From CAVZMO01 sp963776195 (GTDB lineage: Bacteria > Nitrospirota > Thermodesulfovibrionia > Thermodesulfovibrionales > SM23-35), in the NCBI GenBank assembly GCA_963776195.1, contig CAVZMO010000001.1:14538-78537 (forward strand): a DNA stretch of 64,000 bases, read 5' to 3'. Position 1 is the stretch's first letter, and each line of letters opens with the position of its first letter. A model generated the notes under the pieces. It saw nothing but the letters and a program-made list of their open reading frames with translations, had not been told where the DNA came from and searched no databases. This document shows positions 17,900 through 26,373 of this stretch, one piece after another. Made by a program: the position numbers and the translations under genes.

Positions 17900-18452
17900 T
17901 GTCTTTGAGCCTCCTTATGTCCTCTTTTTCATGAGTTATCGATCTGCGCAGAAATCCGATCCTTTTCCTCGGCTTCTTTTCAGGGTCCAGGAGCTGCTTT
18001 ATCGCGTCAAAGACTATCTTAAACTGCTGATCATATTTCTTTTCCATTATCTCGATCTTCCGCTGCAGGTCCTTATGCGTCAGAAGCATCTCTCTAAGCC
18101 GCGTAAAAGTTCTCATGATCTGGATATTAACGTCAATAGCCCTCTTGCTATTCAGAACGCTTGAAAGCATGGCGACGCCGTTTTCTGTGAAGGCGTAGGG
18201 TAGTTTACGGACACCGCCCCAACTTGATGTTCCAAAATGGAATATCAAGGTTTTAAATTCCTCTTTGGTGAGCTGAAACATGAAGTCATCAGGGAACCGA
18301 TCAAGATTTCTTCCTACTGCTTTATTGAGATTACCGGTTGTGACCGCATACAACATAGCGAGGTCCTTATCGAGCATTACTTTTTTACCCCGGATAAGAA
18401 GGATCTTATTCTCGATCACTTCTTGAGGAATGATCTCAGAGCGGCTTTCCAT
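17889..18452 (-). CDS. ORF6N domain protein
   Basis: 187 residues. The ORF6N domain spans about residues 8-95: VIENKILLIRGKKVMLDKDL, AMLYAVTTGNLNKAVGRN, FPDDFMFQLTKEEF and LPYAFTENGVAMLSSVL. This domain occurs in phage antirepressor-like proteins and in chromosomal mobile regions. The C-terminal 80 residues are a charged coiled-coil-like helix. It is co-directional and overlapping with the HVO_A0114-type gene and is the gene nearest the tRNA at the right end of the island. Confidence 0.85.
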   Translation of the reverse strand: MESRSEIIPQEVIENKILLIRGKKVMLDKDLAMLYAVTTGNLNKAVGRNLDRFPDDFMFQLTKEEFKTLIFHFGTSSWGGVRKLPYAFTENGVAMLSSVLNSKRAIDVNIQIMRTFTRLREMLLTHKDLQRKIEIMEKKYDQQFKIVFDAIKQLLDPEKKPRKRIGFLRRSITHEKEDIRRLKDNEG

Positions 18453-18608
18453 ATACTTTCCCTTCCTTTCTTTCTGTCAAAAAGGATATAAACAATTCAC
18501 AACATTAGTCAAGATCTCGCTTTCCATGGGGTCTGCCGGTTTGTGGACTGTTTGTAGCCCATTTTATGATCTCTCCGCGCAGATAGGTGATTGAAATCGA
18601 GAAAAGCT

Positions 18609-18625
18609 TGGTGGACGGTAAGGGA
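18609..18625 (+). repeat. Attachment-site-like direct repeat, right copy inside tRNA-Ala
   Basis: Exact match to 8901-8917. It covers CCA, the discriminator base, the 3' acceptor strand and the start of the T-arm, leaving the tRNA intact on this side. The intact tRNA at one end and a fragment at the other is the expected geometry for an inserted island. Confidence 0.75.
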
Positions 18626-18684
18626 TTCGAACCCTCGACCCCCACGTTGCGAACGTGGTGCTCTCCCAGCTGAGCTAACCGCCC
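18609..18684 (-). tRNA. tRNA-Ala (anticodon CGC)
   Basis: A 76-base cloverleaf on the minus strand. The acceptor stem GGGCGGT pairs with ACCGTCC. The D-arm holds AGCTCAGCTGGGAGAGC, and the anticodon arm CCACG-TTCGCAA-CGTGG gives anticodon CGC (codon GCG, alanine). The T-arm is GAGGGTTCGAATCCC, and CCA is encoded. Its 3' end is duplicated at 8901-8917, pointing to integration at this gene. Confidence 0.92.
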
Positions 18685-18812
18685 ATGATGTCCGACTTCA
18701 ATATTATAAAGCCGTATTATATAGGATCACAAGTGGTTTTGATCATTTTTTGCCGGGCCATCACCAATAAAATTTGTCAGCATCTCTATTTCCTTCACTT
18801 CTTTCAATTTTA

Positions 18813-18843
18813 TTGACATTTTAGCAGGCATTAAGATTATAAT
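18813..18843 (+). promoter_or_regulatory. Candidate promoter for the hdrA-mvhDGA operon
   Basis: Perfect TTGACA (18813-18818) and TATAAT (18838-18843) boxes with a 19-base spacer, 75 bases before hdrA. The spacer is two bases longer than ideal, so an activator or weak use is possible. Confidence 0.5.
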
Positions 18844-18917
18844 TATTTCAAATGCTTTCATAAGGCTAAGGGGTTGAAAATATGTGGTCACCGGATCAGC
18901 AAGAATGAACGGGACTT

Positions 18918-20945
18918 ATGCAGATTAGAGTCGGTGTCTATATCTGTAGCTGCGGAACGAACATCTCGGAAAATTTGGACATCGATGAACTCGCCCGATT
19001 TTCTTCCAGCCTCGATACCGTTGCATATGTGAAAGTCCACAACCTTCTCTGTTCTGAAGAAGGAAAGAATTTCTTAGCCGAAGATATCATCAAAGAGAAA
19101 CCGGACAGGGTGGTCATCGCAGCCTGTACTCCCAAGGAACACGAAAAGACCTTCAGAAATGTCCTTCAGCAAGCCGGATTAAACCCGTATCTATTCCAGA
19201 TGGTGAATGTGAGGGAGCAGGTCGCCTGGGCGACTTCCGATAAAACCGCCGCAACAGAGAAAGCCAAATCTTCGATAAGGGCTGCCGTCAAACGGGTAGC
19301 CTTGCATGAACCTCTGGAGAAAAAGGAGATAGATTGCAATACGGATGTGCTCGTTCTGGGCGCCGGTCCTGCAGGTATGGAGGCCGCTCTTATGCTCGCA
19401 AAAGCCGGCAGAAAGGTTTATCTGGTGGAAAAAAATTCTTTCATCGGCGGGCGGGTCGCAAGGTATGAAGAGGTCTTCCCTAAGATGGAATGTGCCTCCT
19501 GCATGCTGGAACCCAAGATGGACGAGGTCCTGCATGACGAGAATATCGAATTATTGACATGCAGTGAAATCCAGGAAGTTTTAGGATTTCTTGGAAATTT
19601 CGTCGTGAAGATAAAGAAGAACGCCAATTTTGTTGATAGAAATAAGTGTCTCGGTTGCGGGGCTTGCTATGAGCAATGCCCGGTTCAAGTAAAGAATGAA
19701 TTTGACTATAACCTGAGCGAACGTAAAGCGATATACGTGCCTTACGCCGGTGCATTGCCGAATGTACCGGTGATCGATAAGAAATGTTGTCGTCGGTTTG
19801 GAGGACGGTCGGAGATATACGAAGAAGCCTTAGAGGCCGGTCTGATAACAAGGGAAGAGTTTGAGCAGTTTAATAGTCCGGAGTGCGAGATCTGTAAAGA
19901 GGCCTGTCTCTTCGATGCAATTAATTATGAGGACAAAGATGAAATCCTTGAAAGGAACGTGGGAGGGATCATTGTCGCCACGGGCTTTGACCTTTTTGAT
20001 CCATTGATACTGCCTCAATACGGATACGGTAAGATTCCGGAGGTATATACCGGGTTAGAATTTGAGAGAATACTTGCTCAAACAGGCCCTACCGGCGGGA
20101 AACTCTTCATGAAGAACTCAAAGGAACCCGAATCCGTAGCGATAATCCACTGTGTGGGCAGCAGGGACAAGAATTTTAAAGAATACTGTTCCGGGGTTTG
20201 CTGCCTCTACGCCCTGAAATTTGCTCACCTGATAAGAAAACATTCTCCAAAAATTAAGGTTCATGATATATATGCAGACTGGTGTGTTCCTGGTAAAGAC
20301 AATCAGGCATTCTTAGACTCTATTAGAGACTGGGACAATATCAGGTTTATCCATACATCGCTTCCGATGGATGTTGCGGTAAAACAGAGAGGTGATACCA
20401 TCGACCTTACCTGCAACGACTTAACCGGAAAAAGGAATGAGATTTCCGCCGACATGGTGGTGCTTTGTCCTGCAATGGTCCCTTCGAAAGGGAACGAAAG
20501 ATTGTCAGAGCTGCTTTTGATTACACGGGACAAGGACGGGTTTTTTACCGAGGGACATACAAAACTCGCTCCGGTGTCGACAAATATGGAAGGGATATAT
20601 ATCGCCGGTTGTTCTCAGGGGCCGAAAGACATTCAAAACTCAGTCGCCCAGGGGTCTGCAGCAGCGGGGCAGGTACTTTCAGTCCTTGTGCCCGGCAGGA
20701 AATTGGAGTTGGATGTAATGACTGCCGAAATCGATGAGAACGCCTGTGCTGAGTGCATGGTTTGTATAAACCTTTGCCCATACAAAGCAATCGTTCTTGA
20801 CAGGGAGAAGAAGATCGCCGTAGTGAATACGGTTCTCTGCAAAGGGTGCGGGACCTGTGTTGCCGCTTGCCCGAGCGGTTCTGCAAGGAGCAGGCATTTT
20901 ACGAAGGAGCAGATATACGCCGAGATAGAGGGGGCCCTGAAATAA
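18918..20945 (+). CDS. hdrA: HdrA-like heterodisulfide reductase subunit A (FAD, iron-sulfur)
   Basis: 675-residue flavoprotein hub of electron-bifurcating Hdr complexes. In order it has an N-terminal region with YICSCGTNISENLD, an FAD site (DVLVLGAGPAGMEAALML), a cluster region with MECASCMLEP, and ferredoxin motifs CLGCGACYEQC (about residue 244), CAECMVCINLC (about 610) and CKGCGTCVAAC (about 642). GIYIAGCSQGPKDIQNSVAQ closes the second FAD site. mvhD, mvhG and mvhA follow, but no hdrB or hdrC is present in the window, so the electron acceptor of the complex is unclear. Confidence 0.9.
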   Translation: MQIRVGVYICSCGTNISENLDIDELARFSSSLDTVAYVKVHNLLCSEEGKNFLAEDIIKEKPDRVVIAACTPKEHEKTFRNVLQQAGLNPYLFQMVNVREQVAWATSDKTAATEKAKSSIRAAVKRVALHEPLEKKEIDCNTDVLVLGAGPAGMEAALMLAKAGRKVYLVEKNSFIGGRVARYEEVFPKMECASCMLEPKMDEVLHDENIELLTCSEIQEVLGFLGNFVVKIKKNANFVDRNKCLGCGACYEQCPVQVKNEFDYNLSERKAIYVPYAGALPNVPVIDKKCCRRFGGRSEIYEEALEAGLITREEFEQFNSPECEICKEACLFDAINYEDKDEILERNVGGIIVATGFDLFDPLILPQYGYGKIPEVYTGLEFERILAQTGPTGGKLFMKNSKEPESVAIIHCVGSRDKNFKEYCSGVCCLYALKFAHLIRKHSPKIKVHDIYADWCVPGKDNQAFLDSIRDWDNIRFIHTSLPMDVAVKQRGDTIDLTCNDLTGKRNEISADMVVLCPAMVPSKGNERLSELLLITRDKDGFFTEGHTKLAPVSTNMEGIYIAGCSQGPKDIQNSVAQGSAAAGQVLSVLVPGRKLELDVMTAEIDENACAECMVCINLCPYKAIVLDREKKIAVVNTVLCKGCGTCVAACPSGSARSRHFTKEQIYAEIEGALK

Positions 20946-21409
20946 AAGAGTTTGAACCTAAGATAATAGGGTTTCTATGTAACTGGTGTTCCTATGCCGG
21001 TGCGGATGCAGCCGGCAGTGCCCGAAAGACTTATCCCCCCAATGTGAGGGTCATTCGGGTGATGTGCACCGGCAGGATCGATCCGCAATTTGTCCTTAAG
21101 GCATTTCAGTCCGGTGCCGACGGGGTACTGATACTCGGCTGTCATCCGGGTGATTGTCATTACAAGGAAGGTAATTATAAGGCTCTGCGCAGGTTTCATC
21201 TCCTGCGGAGGATGTTGGGCCAGTTCGGGATCGAGGAAGGAAGATTCCGTTTGGATTGGGTTTCGGCGAGCGAGGCCGATAAATTTGTTGAAACAATTTA
21301 CGATATGGTCAAAACCGTTAAAGCCCTGGGCCCTTTGAACATAACCCCCCCTCACCCCGCTTTAGTAAAGGGCGGAAGGGGAGATTTTCAGGAGATGAAA
21401 ATTGGCTAA
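20942..21409 (+). CDS. mvhD: MvhD-like iron-sulfur subunit
   Basis: Links the Mvh hydrogenase to HdrA. Motifs are IIGFLCNWCSYAGADAAG, RVIRVMCTGRIDPQFV and GVLILGCHPGDCHY, with the cysteines of the family's iron-sulfur centre. No ATG, GTG or TTG lies near the conserved start. The codon in the right place is ATA at 20942, forming ATAA with the hdrA stop where an ATGA overlap would be expected, so a G-to-A change is likely. The only conventional upstream start is GTG 20846, inside hdrA. The last roughly 20 residues come from a C/G-rich palindrome. Confidence 0.82.
   Translation: MKEFEPKIIGFLCNWCSYAGADAAGSARKTYPPNVRVIRVMCTGRIDPQFVLKAFQSGADGVLILGCHPGDCHYKEGNYKALRRFHLLRRMLGQFGIEEGRFRLDWVSASEADKFVETIYDMVKTVKALGPLNITPPHPALVKGGRGDFQEMKIG
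21343..21388. repeat. C/G-rich palindromic repeat in the mvhD 3' end
   Basis: A C-rich arm (CCCCCCTCACCCCGCTTTAG) is followed by TAAAGGGCGGAAGGGG, an imperfect hairpin. It adds the tail TPPHPALVKGGRGDFQ to MvhD. A similar C-run/G-run element lies inside the TatD gene at 30224-30271. Confidence 0.5.
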
Positions 21410-22376
21410 ACCCAAGGTTGCCTTTTATTGGTGCGCTTCCTGCGGCGGGTGTGAAGAGGCGGTCGTTGATCTCGCTGAAAACATTTTAAAGGTAGTAGAT
21501 GCCGTAGAATTTGTCTTATGGCCTGTGGCAATGGATTTTAAGATAAAAGATGTCGAAGCGCTTCAGGACGGAGAAATAGCTGTCAGTTTCATAAATGGCG
21601 GGATCAGGACCGGGGAGCAGGAGCATGTCGCGAAACTCCTCAGGAGGAAATCGGGTCTTGTCATAGCCTTCGGCGCCTGTGCGCATCTTGGTGGCGTCCC
21701 CGGACTCGCGAATTTCTACAACCGGGATAAAATATTCGAGTATGTATATCACAAGTCGCCTTCTGTCGTGAATCCTGAAAAGATTACTCCGCAGGAAAGA
21801 ACAATTGTCGAAGAGGGTGAATTAACGCTGCCGAAATTCTATGATACCGTCTATCCCTTAGATCGGGTTGTTGATGTCGATTACTACCTTCCGGGCTGTG
21901 CACCGCCGCCTGACCTCATTATGAAGGCCGTCGAAGCTATACTTTCGGGAAATCTCCCGGCTAAGAAAACCGTCCTTGCGCCTGACAAATCCTTGTGTGA
22001 TACCTGCAAAAGAAAGGGCACAAAACCTGAGAGATCGGTAATAAAAGAGATCAAAAGAGTTCACGAGGTGCTGCTCGATCCGGAGAGATGCTTTTTAGAC
22101 CAGGGCGTCATCTGTCTCGGTCCGGCCACCAGGGATGGTTGTGGCGAGAGGTGTATTAATGCTAATATGCCCTGCCGCGGATGCTTTGGTCCAACGAGCA
22201 GAGTTGAAGACCAGGGCGCCAAGTTTCTTTCGGCCTTGGCATCCATCATAGATGCGAATGATGAGGATGAGATAAAAAAGGTGACCGATTCGATCGTAGA
22301 CCCGGCCGGTGTTTTTTATTTTTATTCATTGGCGGCGTCTATGTTGGGAAGGAAAATAGACCCCGATGTTGCATAA
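21402..22376 (+). CDS. mvhG: [NiFe] hydrogenase small subunit, MvhG-like
   Basis: 324 residues from TTG 21402, overlapping the mvhD stop. The N-terminus YWCASCGGCEEAVVDLAE carries the proximal-cluster cysteines, followed by AFGACAHLGGVPGLAN and YYLPGCAPPPDLI. A C-terminal cysteine-rich stretch (ATRDGCGERCINANMPCRGC) would hold further [4Fe-4S] clusters. It transfers electrons from the MvhA active site to MvhD/HdrA. No Tat signal is present, in line with a cytoplasmic group 3c-type enzyme. Confidence 0.9.
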   Translation: MAKPKVAFYWCASCGGCEEAVVDLAENILKVVDAVEFVLWPVAMDFKIKDVEALQDGEIAVSFINGGIRTGEQEHVAKLLRRKSGLVIAFGACAHLGGVPGLANFYNRDKIFEYVYHKSPSVVNPEKITPQERTIVEEGELTLPKFYDTVYPLDRVVDVDYYLPGCAPPPDLIMKAVEAILSGNLPAKKTVLAPDKSLCDTCKRKGTKPERSVIKEIKRVHEVLLDPERCFLDQGVICLGPATRDGCGERCINANMPCRGCFGPTSRVEDQGAKFLSALASIIDANDEDEIKKVTDSIVDPAGVFYFYSLAASMLGRKIDPDVA

Positions 22377-22413
22377 GGATGGGGCATTGGGATGTTAAGG
22401 CAAAAAACCTAAA

Positions 22414-23874
22414 ATGACGAGACGAATTACGATAGACCCGGTTACACGGCTTGAGGGTCACGGCAAGATAGAGATCTTCCTTGACGATAAAGGAGACGTG
22501 GAGAAGGCCTATTTCCAGGTGCCGGAACTTAGGGGATTTGAGGTTTTTTCTGTCGGACGTCCTGCAGAGGAAATGCCGAGGATAACACCGAAGATCTGTG
22601 GAGTATGTCCTACCACCCACCATATATGTTCCACAAAGGCCCTGGATGATCTCTTCAAGGTCGAGCCTACTCCGGTCGCAAAGAAATTGAGGGAGTTGAT
22701 GTATTCCGCCTTTATGCTCGAAGACCACATGCTGCATTTCTTCTTCCTCGGAGGACCGGATTTTGTTGTCGGTCCGTCGGCGCCACCTGCCGAGAGGAAT
22801 ATCCTCGGAGTCATTGCCAAGGTAGGACTCGAGATCGCGGGAAAAGTAATCAACATGCGAAAAGAGTGTCGTGACATTATTACCTACTTCGGCGGGCGAG
22901 TGATACACCCGGTCTGCGGTCTGCCCGGCGGTATCTCGAAGCCGCTCACCGAAGACATGAGACATAAAATTGTGGAAGTGGCAAAGCACGGGGTTGAATT
23001 CGCACAATTTGCCTTGAAGATATTCGATGACGTTGTGCTGAAAAATAAGGATTACGTCGATCTCATCACAGGAGATGTATATAAACATGCCACTTACTAC
23101 ATGGGAATGGTGGACAAGAACAATAGAGTGAATTTTTATGATGGGGATGTCCGCGTTGTTACTCCCGAAGGCAAAGAATTTGCCAGATTCAAACCAAAGG
23201 AATATCTCGACCATATAGAAGAGCATGTTGAGACGTGGAGTTATATGAAATATCCCTATCTTAAGAAAGTTGGATGGAAAGGGTTTGTTGACGGCGCGGA
23301 CAGCGGAGTGTACCGCGTCGCGCCGTTGGCCAGATTGAATGTTTCTGACGGCATGGCGACTCCTTTGGCTCAGGACGAATACGAAAGGATGTACGGGACT
23401 CTCGGGGGAAAACCTGCGCACAATACCCTGGCTTTTCACTGGGCGAGATTAATCGAAGCCCTATACGCCGCGGAACGCATGCTCGAACTCGCAGAGGACA
23501 AAGACATTACCGATCCGAAGATAAGAAATATCCCAACTTCAATACCCGAGGAGGGCATTGGTATCGTAGAAGCACCGCGCGGTACTCTCATTCACCATTA
23601 TAAGACCGACAAAAAAGGGATCATAACCGAAGCTAACCTGATTGTTGCAACGGTAAATAATGCAGCAGCAATCTGCATGTCCATCGAAAAAGCTGCAAGA
23701 GGTCTTATAAAAGGAGGCAAAGTTTCTGAAGGACTTCTCAATATGATCGAAATGGCATTCCGTGCTTATGACCCCTGCTTCGCCTGCGCTACGCATACTC
23801 TGCCCGGGAAAATGTCTCTGTTTCTCAATATACGGGATAAACAAGGCGATATAATTCAGACCCTGCAAAGGTAA
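22414..23874 (+). CDS. mvhA: [NiFe] hydrogenase large subunit, MvhA-like
   Basis: 486-residue catalytic subunit. The L1 motif is PKICGVCPTTHH (cysteines near residues 64 and 67) and the L2 motif DPCFACATH near residue 455. Both cysteine pairs for the Ni-Fe site are intact, so it should be active, unlike the Hyf-type subunit at 56646. The start MTRRITIDPVTRLEGHGKIE is typical of the family. The order hdrA-mvhD-mvhG-mvhA is that of methanogen-like H2-dependent electron-bifurcating modules. Confidence 0.92.
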   Translation: MTRRITIDPVTRLEGHGKIEIFLDDKGDVEKAYFQVPELRGFEVFSVGRPAEEMPRITPKICGVCPTTHHICSTKALDDLFKVEPTPVAKKLRELMYSAFMLEDHMLHFFFLGGPDFVVGPSAPPAERNILGVIAKVGLEIAGKVINMRKECRDIITYFGGRVIHPVCGLPGGISKPLTEDMRHKIVEVAKHGVEFAQFALKIFDDVVLKNKDYVDLITGDVYKHATYYMGMVDKNNRVNFYDGDVRVVTPEGKEFARFKPKEYLDHIEEHVETWSYMKYPYLKKVGWKGFVDGADSGVYRVAPLARLNVSDGMATPLAQDEYERMYGTLGGKPAHNTLAFHWARLIEALYAAERMLELAEDKDITDPKIRNIPTSIPEEGIGIVEAPRGTLIHHYKTDKKGIITEANLIVATVNNAAAICMSIEKAARGLIKGGKVSEGLLNMIEMAFRAYDPCFACATHTLPGKMSLFLNIRDKQGDIIQTLQR

Positions 23875-23946
23875 TATTATCGATATTCAATGTTGATATT
23901 GTGAACGATTTCTGTAAAAATATTCCGAAAAAGGAGGTAGTGTATT

Positions 23947-24171
23947 ATGCCAACAGTAACATTAGATTGCCTGGGCCTCAGATGCCCACAACCGATACTG
24001 AAGATAGCCGCAAAATCGGCTGAGTTGAAAGCGGGTGATATTCTGGAAATAACCGCAGACTGCCCTACATTCGAAAAGGATGTCCGTCAGTGGTGTGAGA
24101 GAACGAAGAAGACACTCATGTGGGTGAAAGACGAAGGAGGCATGAAGAGGCGTTGCCAGATACAGTTTTAA
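23947..24171 (+). CDS. TusA-family sulfurtransferase-like protein
   Basis: 74 residues with the TusA core LDCLGLRCPQPILKIA (active-site cysteine in the RCPQP motif) and ITADCPTFEKDVRQWCERT. A strong ribosome site (AAAAAGGAGGTAG) precedes ATG. It lies 72 bases after mvhA on the same strand. TusA relatives next to Hdr-type genes are known in sulfur metabolism, so a sulfur-carrier link is plausible but not shown here. Confidence 0.88.
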   Translation: MPTVTLDCLGLRCPQPILKIAAKSAELKAGDILEITADCPTFEKDVRQWCERTKKTLMWVKDEGGMKRRCQIQF

Positions 24172-24201
24172 TATCGAGCGGCATCATATAGGGACAACTA
24201 A

Positions 24202-26369
24202 ATGAATCTCATAAAAAACTTGTCGGTAGGGAAAAAAATATCTTTGAGCTTCGGTTTCTTATTCCTTGTAATCCTGATTCTCGGGATTTTCTGGCAAAGA
24301 GGGATCGTAATTTTAAAAGATATCGAATGGAAAAAAAATGATTTAATCGAACTTAAGGAAAAACTTCGGGAGATGCAGGTAGTCCATTACCAATGGGTGG
24401 ATTCACTGAGAGAAACGGTAAGGAAAAAGGGCAAATTTGAGGGTGAACTCGATCCCAAACAGTGCGTCTTCGGTAAGTGGTATTACTCTTATAAATTACC
24501 CTATCCTGAACTGGAACCGCTGTTTAAAGCATTAGAAGAACCTCACAGAAGATTGCATCAATCGGGAGAGCCGGTGATAAAGGCTATAGAGCAAGGAAAA
24601 GCGGCGGAAGCAGAGAAGCTTTCCCTGCATATCCGGCAGGTGAATCTCCCTGAGCTTATGAAGGTATACGACCCGTTTCTGCAGGGAATCGGCGATATGT
24701 ACGGGAAATACAAGTCGGAGTCGGAAAAATCTGTTCGAAAGCAGGGGCTCATTTCAAAGAGCATCATATTCCTTTCCTTAATATCCGTTGTTGCATTAGC
24801 GATATTATTGACCAGAAATATTGTTAAGCCGTTAAAGAAGATCATGGGTACCGCCAACCAGATTGCCGAAGGTGATATCCCGGATATGACATATGCAAAG
24901 ATCGGGAAAGATAATAAGGATGAGATTGCGCAGATGGAATATGCATTTACAAGGATGACGATGTCATTAAAAGAGTTGGCAAAGACGGCCGAAAAGATAG
25001 CTTCGGGGGATTTGGATACTGCGGTGAAAATACGGTCGGAGAAGGATATCCTTGCGAATGCCATCGCAAAAATGGTCGAGAACCTTAAACAGAGTGTTGA
25101 AGAACTGCACACGAACTCGATGAATCTTGCCCTGGGGATGAGCGATTATTTCAGTGTGATTTCGGAGTTGGCCCTCGGCAAACTCGATGTGAAGGCGCCC
25201 GAGGATACCGGTGATGACCTGTTGAACCAACTGGGGAAGGTGACGAACGGCATGATCGCCGAGTTTCAAAAACTGGCCGAATGCATTGAAGAAGTAAGAA
25301 ACGGCAATATGGATGTCACGGTGCATGTCCGGTCCGATAAAGATTCCCTTGGGATAGGCTTCCAGCATATGCTCGATCACCTGCGGGAGACCTCGGAGGA
25401 ACTGCATACGGCATCTATGAACCTCGCCATGGGCCTGACAGACTACTTCATGGTCCTCCAGCAGGTTGCGGCGGGCGATTTAACAATCAATGCGAACGAA
25501 GATACCGGAGACGATTTGTTGAATCAACTCGGCAAGGCCACAAACGCGATGATCTCTTCGCTGAAAGACCTGACCGTAAGAGTCCGTGAACAGGCGGACC
25601 TTCTGGCAAGTTCCGCGAATTCTATGGCAACTGTTACAAAACAGTCGACGAGAGCACTGTCCGAGCTCTCATCGGCTATTTCCCTGATATCATCGGCTTC
25701 GTCTTCTGTTGCTGAGAGTTCTCGAGGAGCGTCTGAATCATCTCAAGCTGCTAATGATTCGACTCAGAAAGGTAATGACTTGATGCAGAAACTCTCGGAA
25801 AAGACGAAGATGCTCCAGGATGCAACCGATAGGTCCGTTGATGTCATGAAAGGGCTTACGGCCCATTCATCCGAGATCGGACAGATAGTGAATGTGATAA
25901 CAAAAATAGCTTTCCAGACAAACCTCTTATCGTTGAATGCCGCAATCGAAGCGGCAAGAGCAGGTGAGTCAGGGCATGGGTTTGCCGTAGTTGCCGATGA
26001 GGTCAGGAAGCTCGCAGAGAGTTCGGCAAATTCCGCCCGTGAAATATCGAAGATAATCAAAGAGGTCCAGAATGAAACAGAAGAGGCAATGAAATCTGTC
26101 CAGGAAGGGAAAAAGAGATGCAATCCGGCGCAGAACTGATAGGAGAGATCAGACAGCAGTTTACGGGGATTGCATCGCAGGCGAGAAATATCGTCAAGCA
26201 GATAGAGAATATAGCCGCCTCAGCAGCGGAGACCGCTTCCTCTGCGGAAGAGGCGTCAGCTTCCTCGGAAGAACAGACAGCGGCCATGGAGGAGCTTTCG
26301 GCCTCAGCTTCACAACTGTCAAGCACCGCGCAGATTCTCCAGGATACCATGGAACGCTTCAAGGTGTAA
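24202..26369 (+). CDS. Methyl-accepting chemotaxis protein with CZB-like sensor and HAMP chain (frameshifted)
   Basis: Membrane chemoreceptor. TM1 is near residues 12-34. The periplasmic domain has HYQWVDSL (H about 61), CVFGKWYYSY (C about 87) and EPHRRLH (about 115), resembling zinc-binding CZB modules. TM2 is near 184-205. A HAMP region follows, then two similar units starting ELHTNSMNLALG (301) and ELHTASMNLAMG (400), each ending EDTGDDLLNQLGK. The signalling domain contains AFQTNLLSLNAAIEAARAGE. The first frame breaks at 26139, and removing one A in GGGAAAAAGAG near 26115 restores the C-terminal 80 residues to 26369. Confidence 0.88.
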
Positions 26370-26373
26370 TTTT

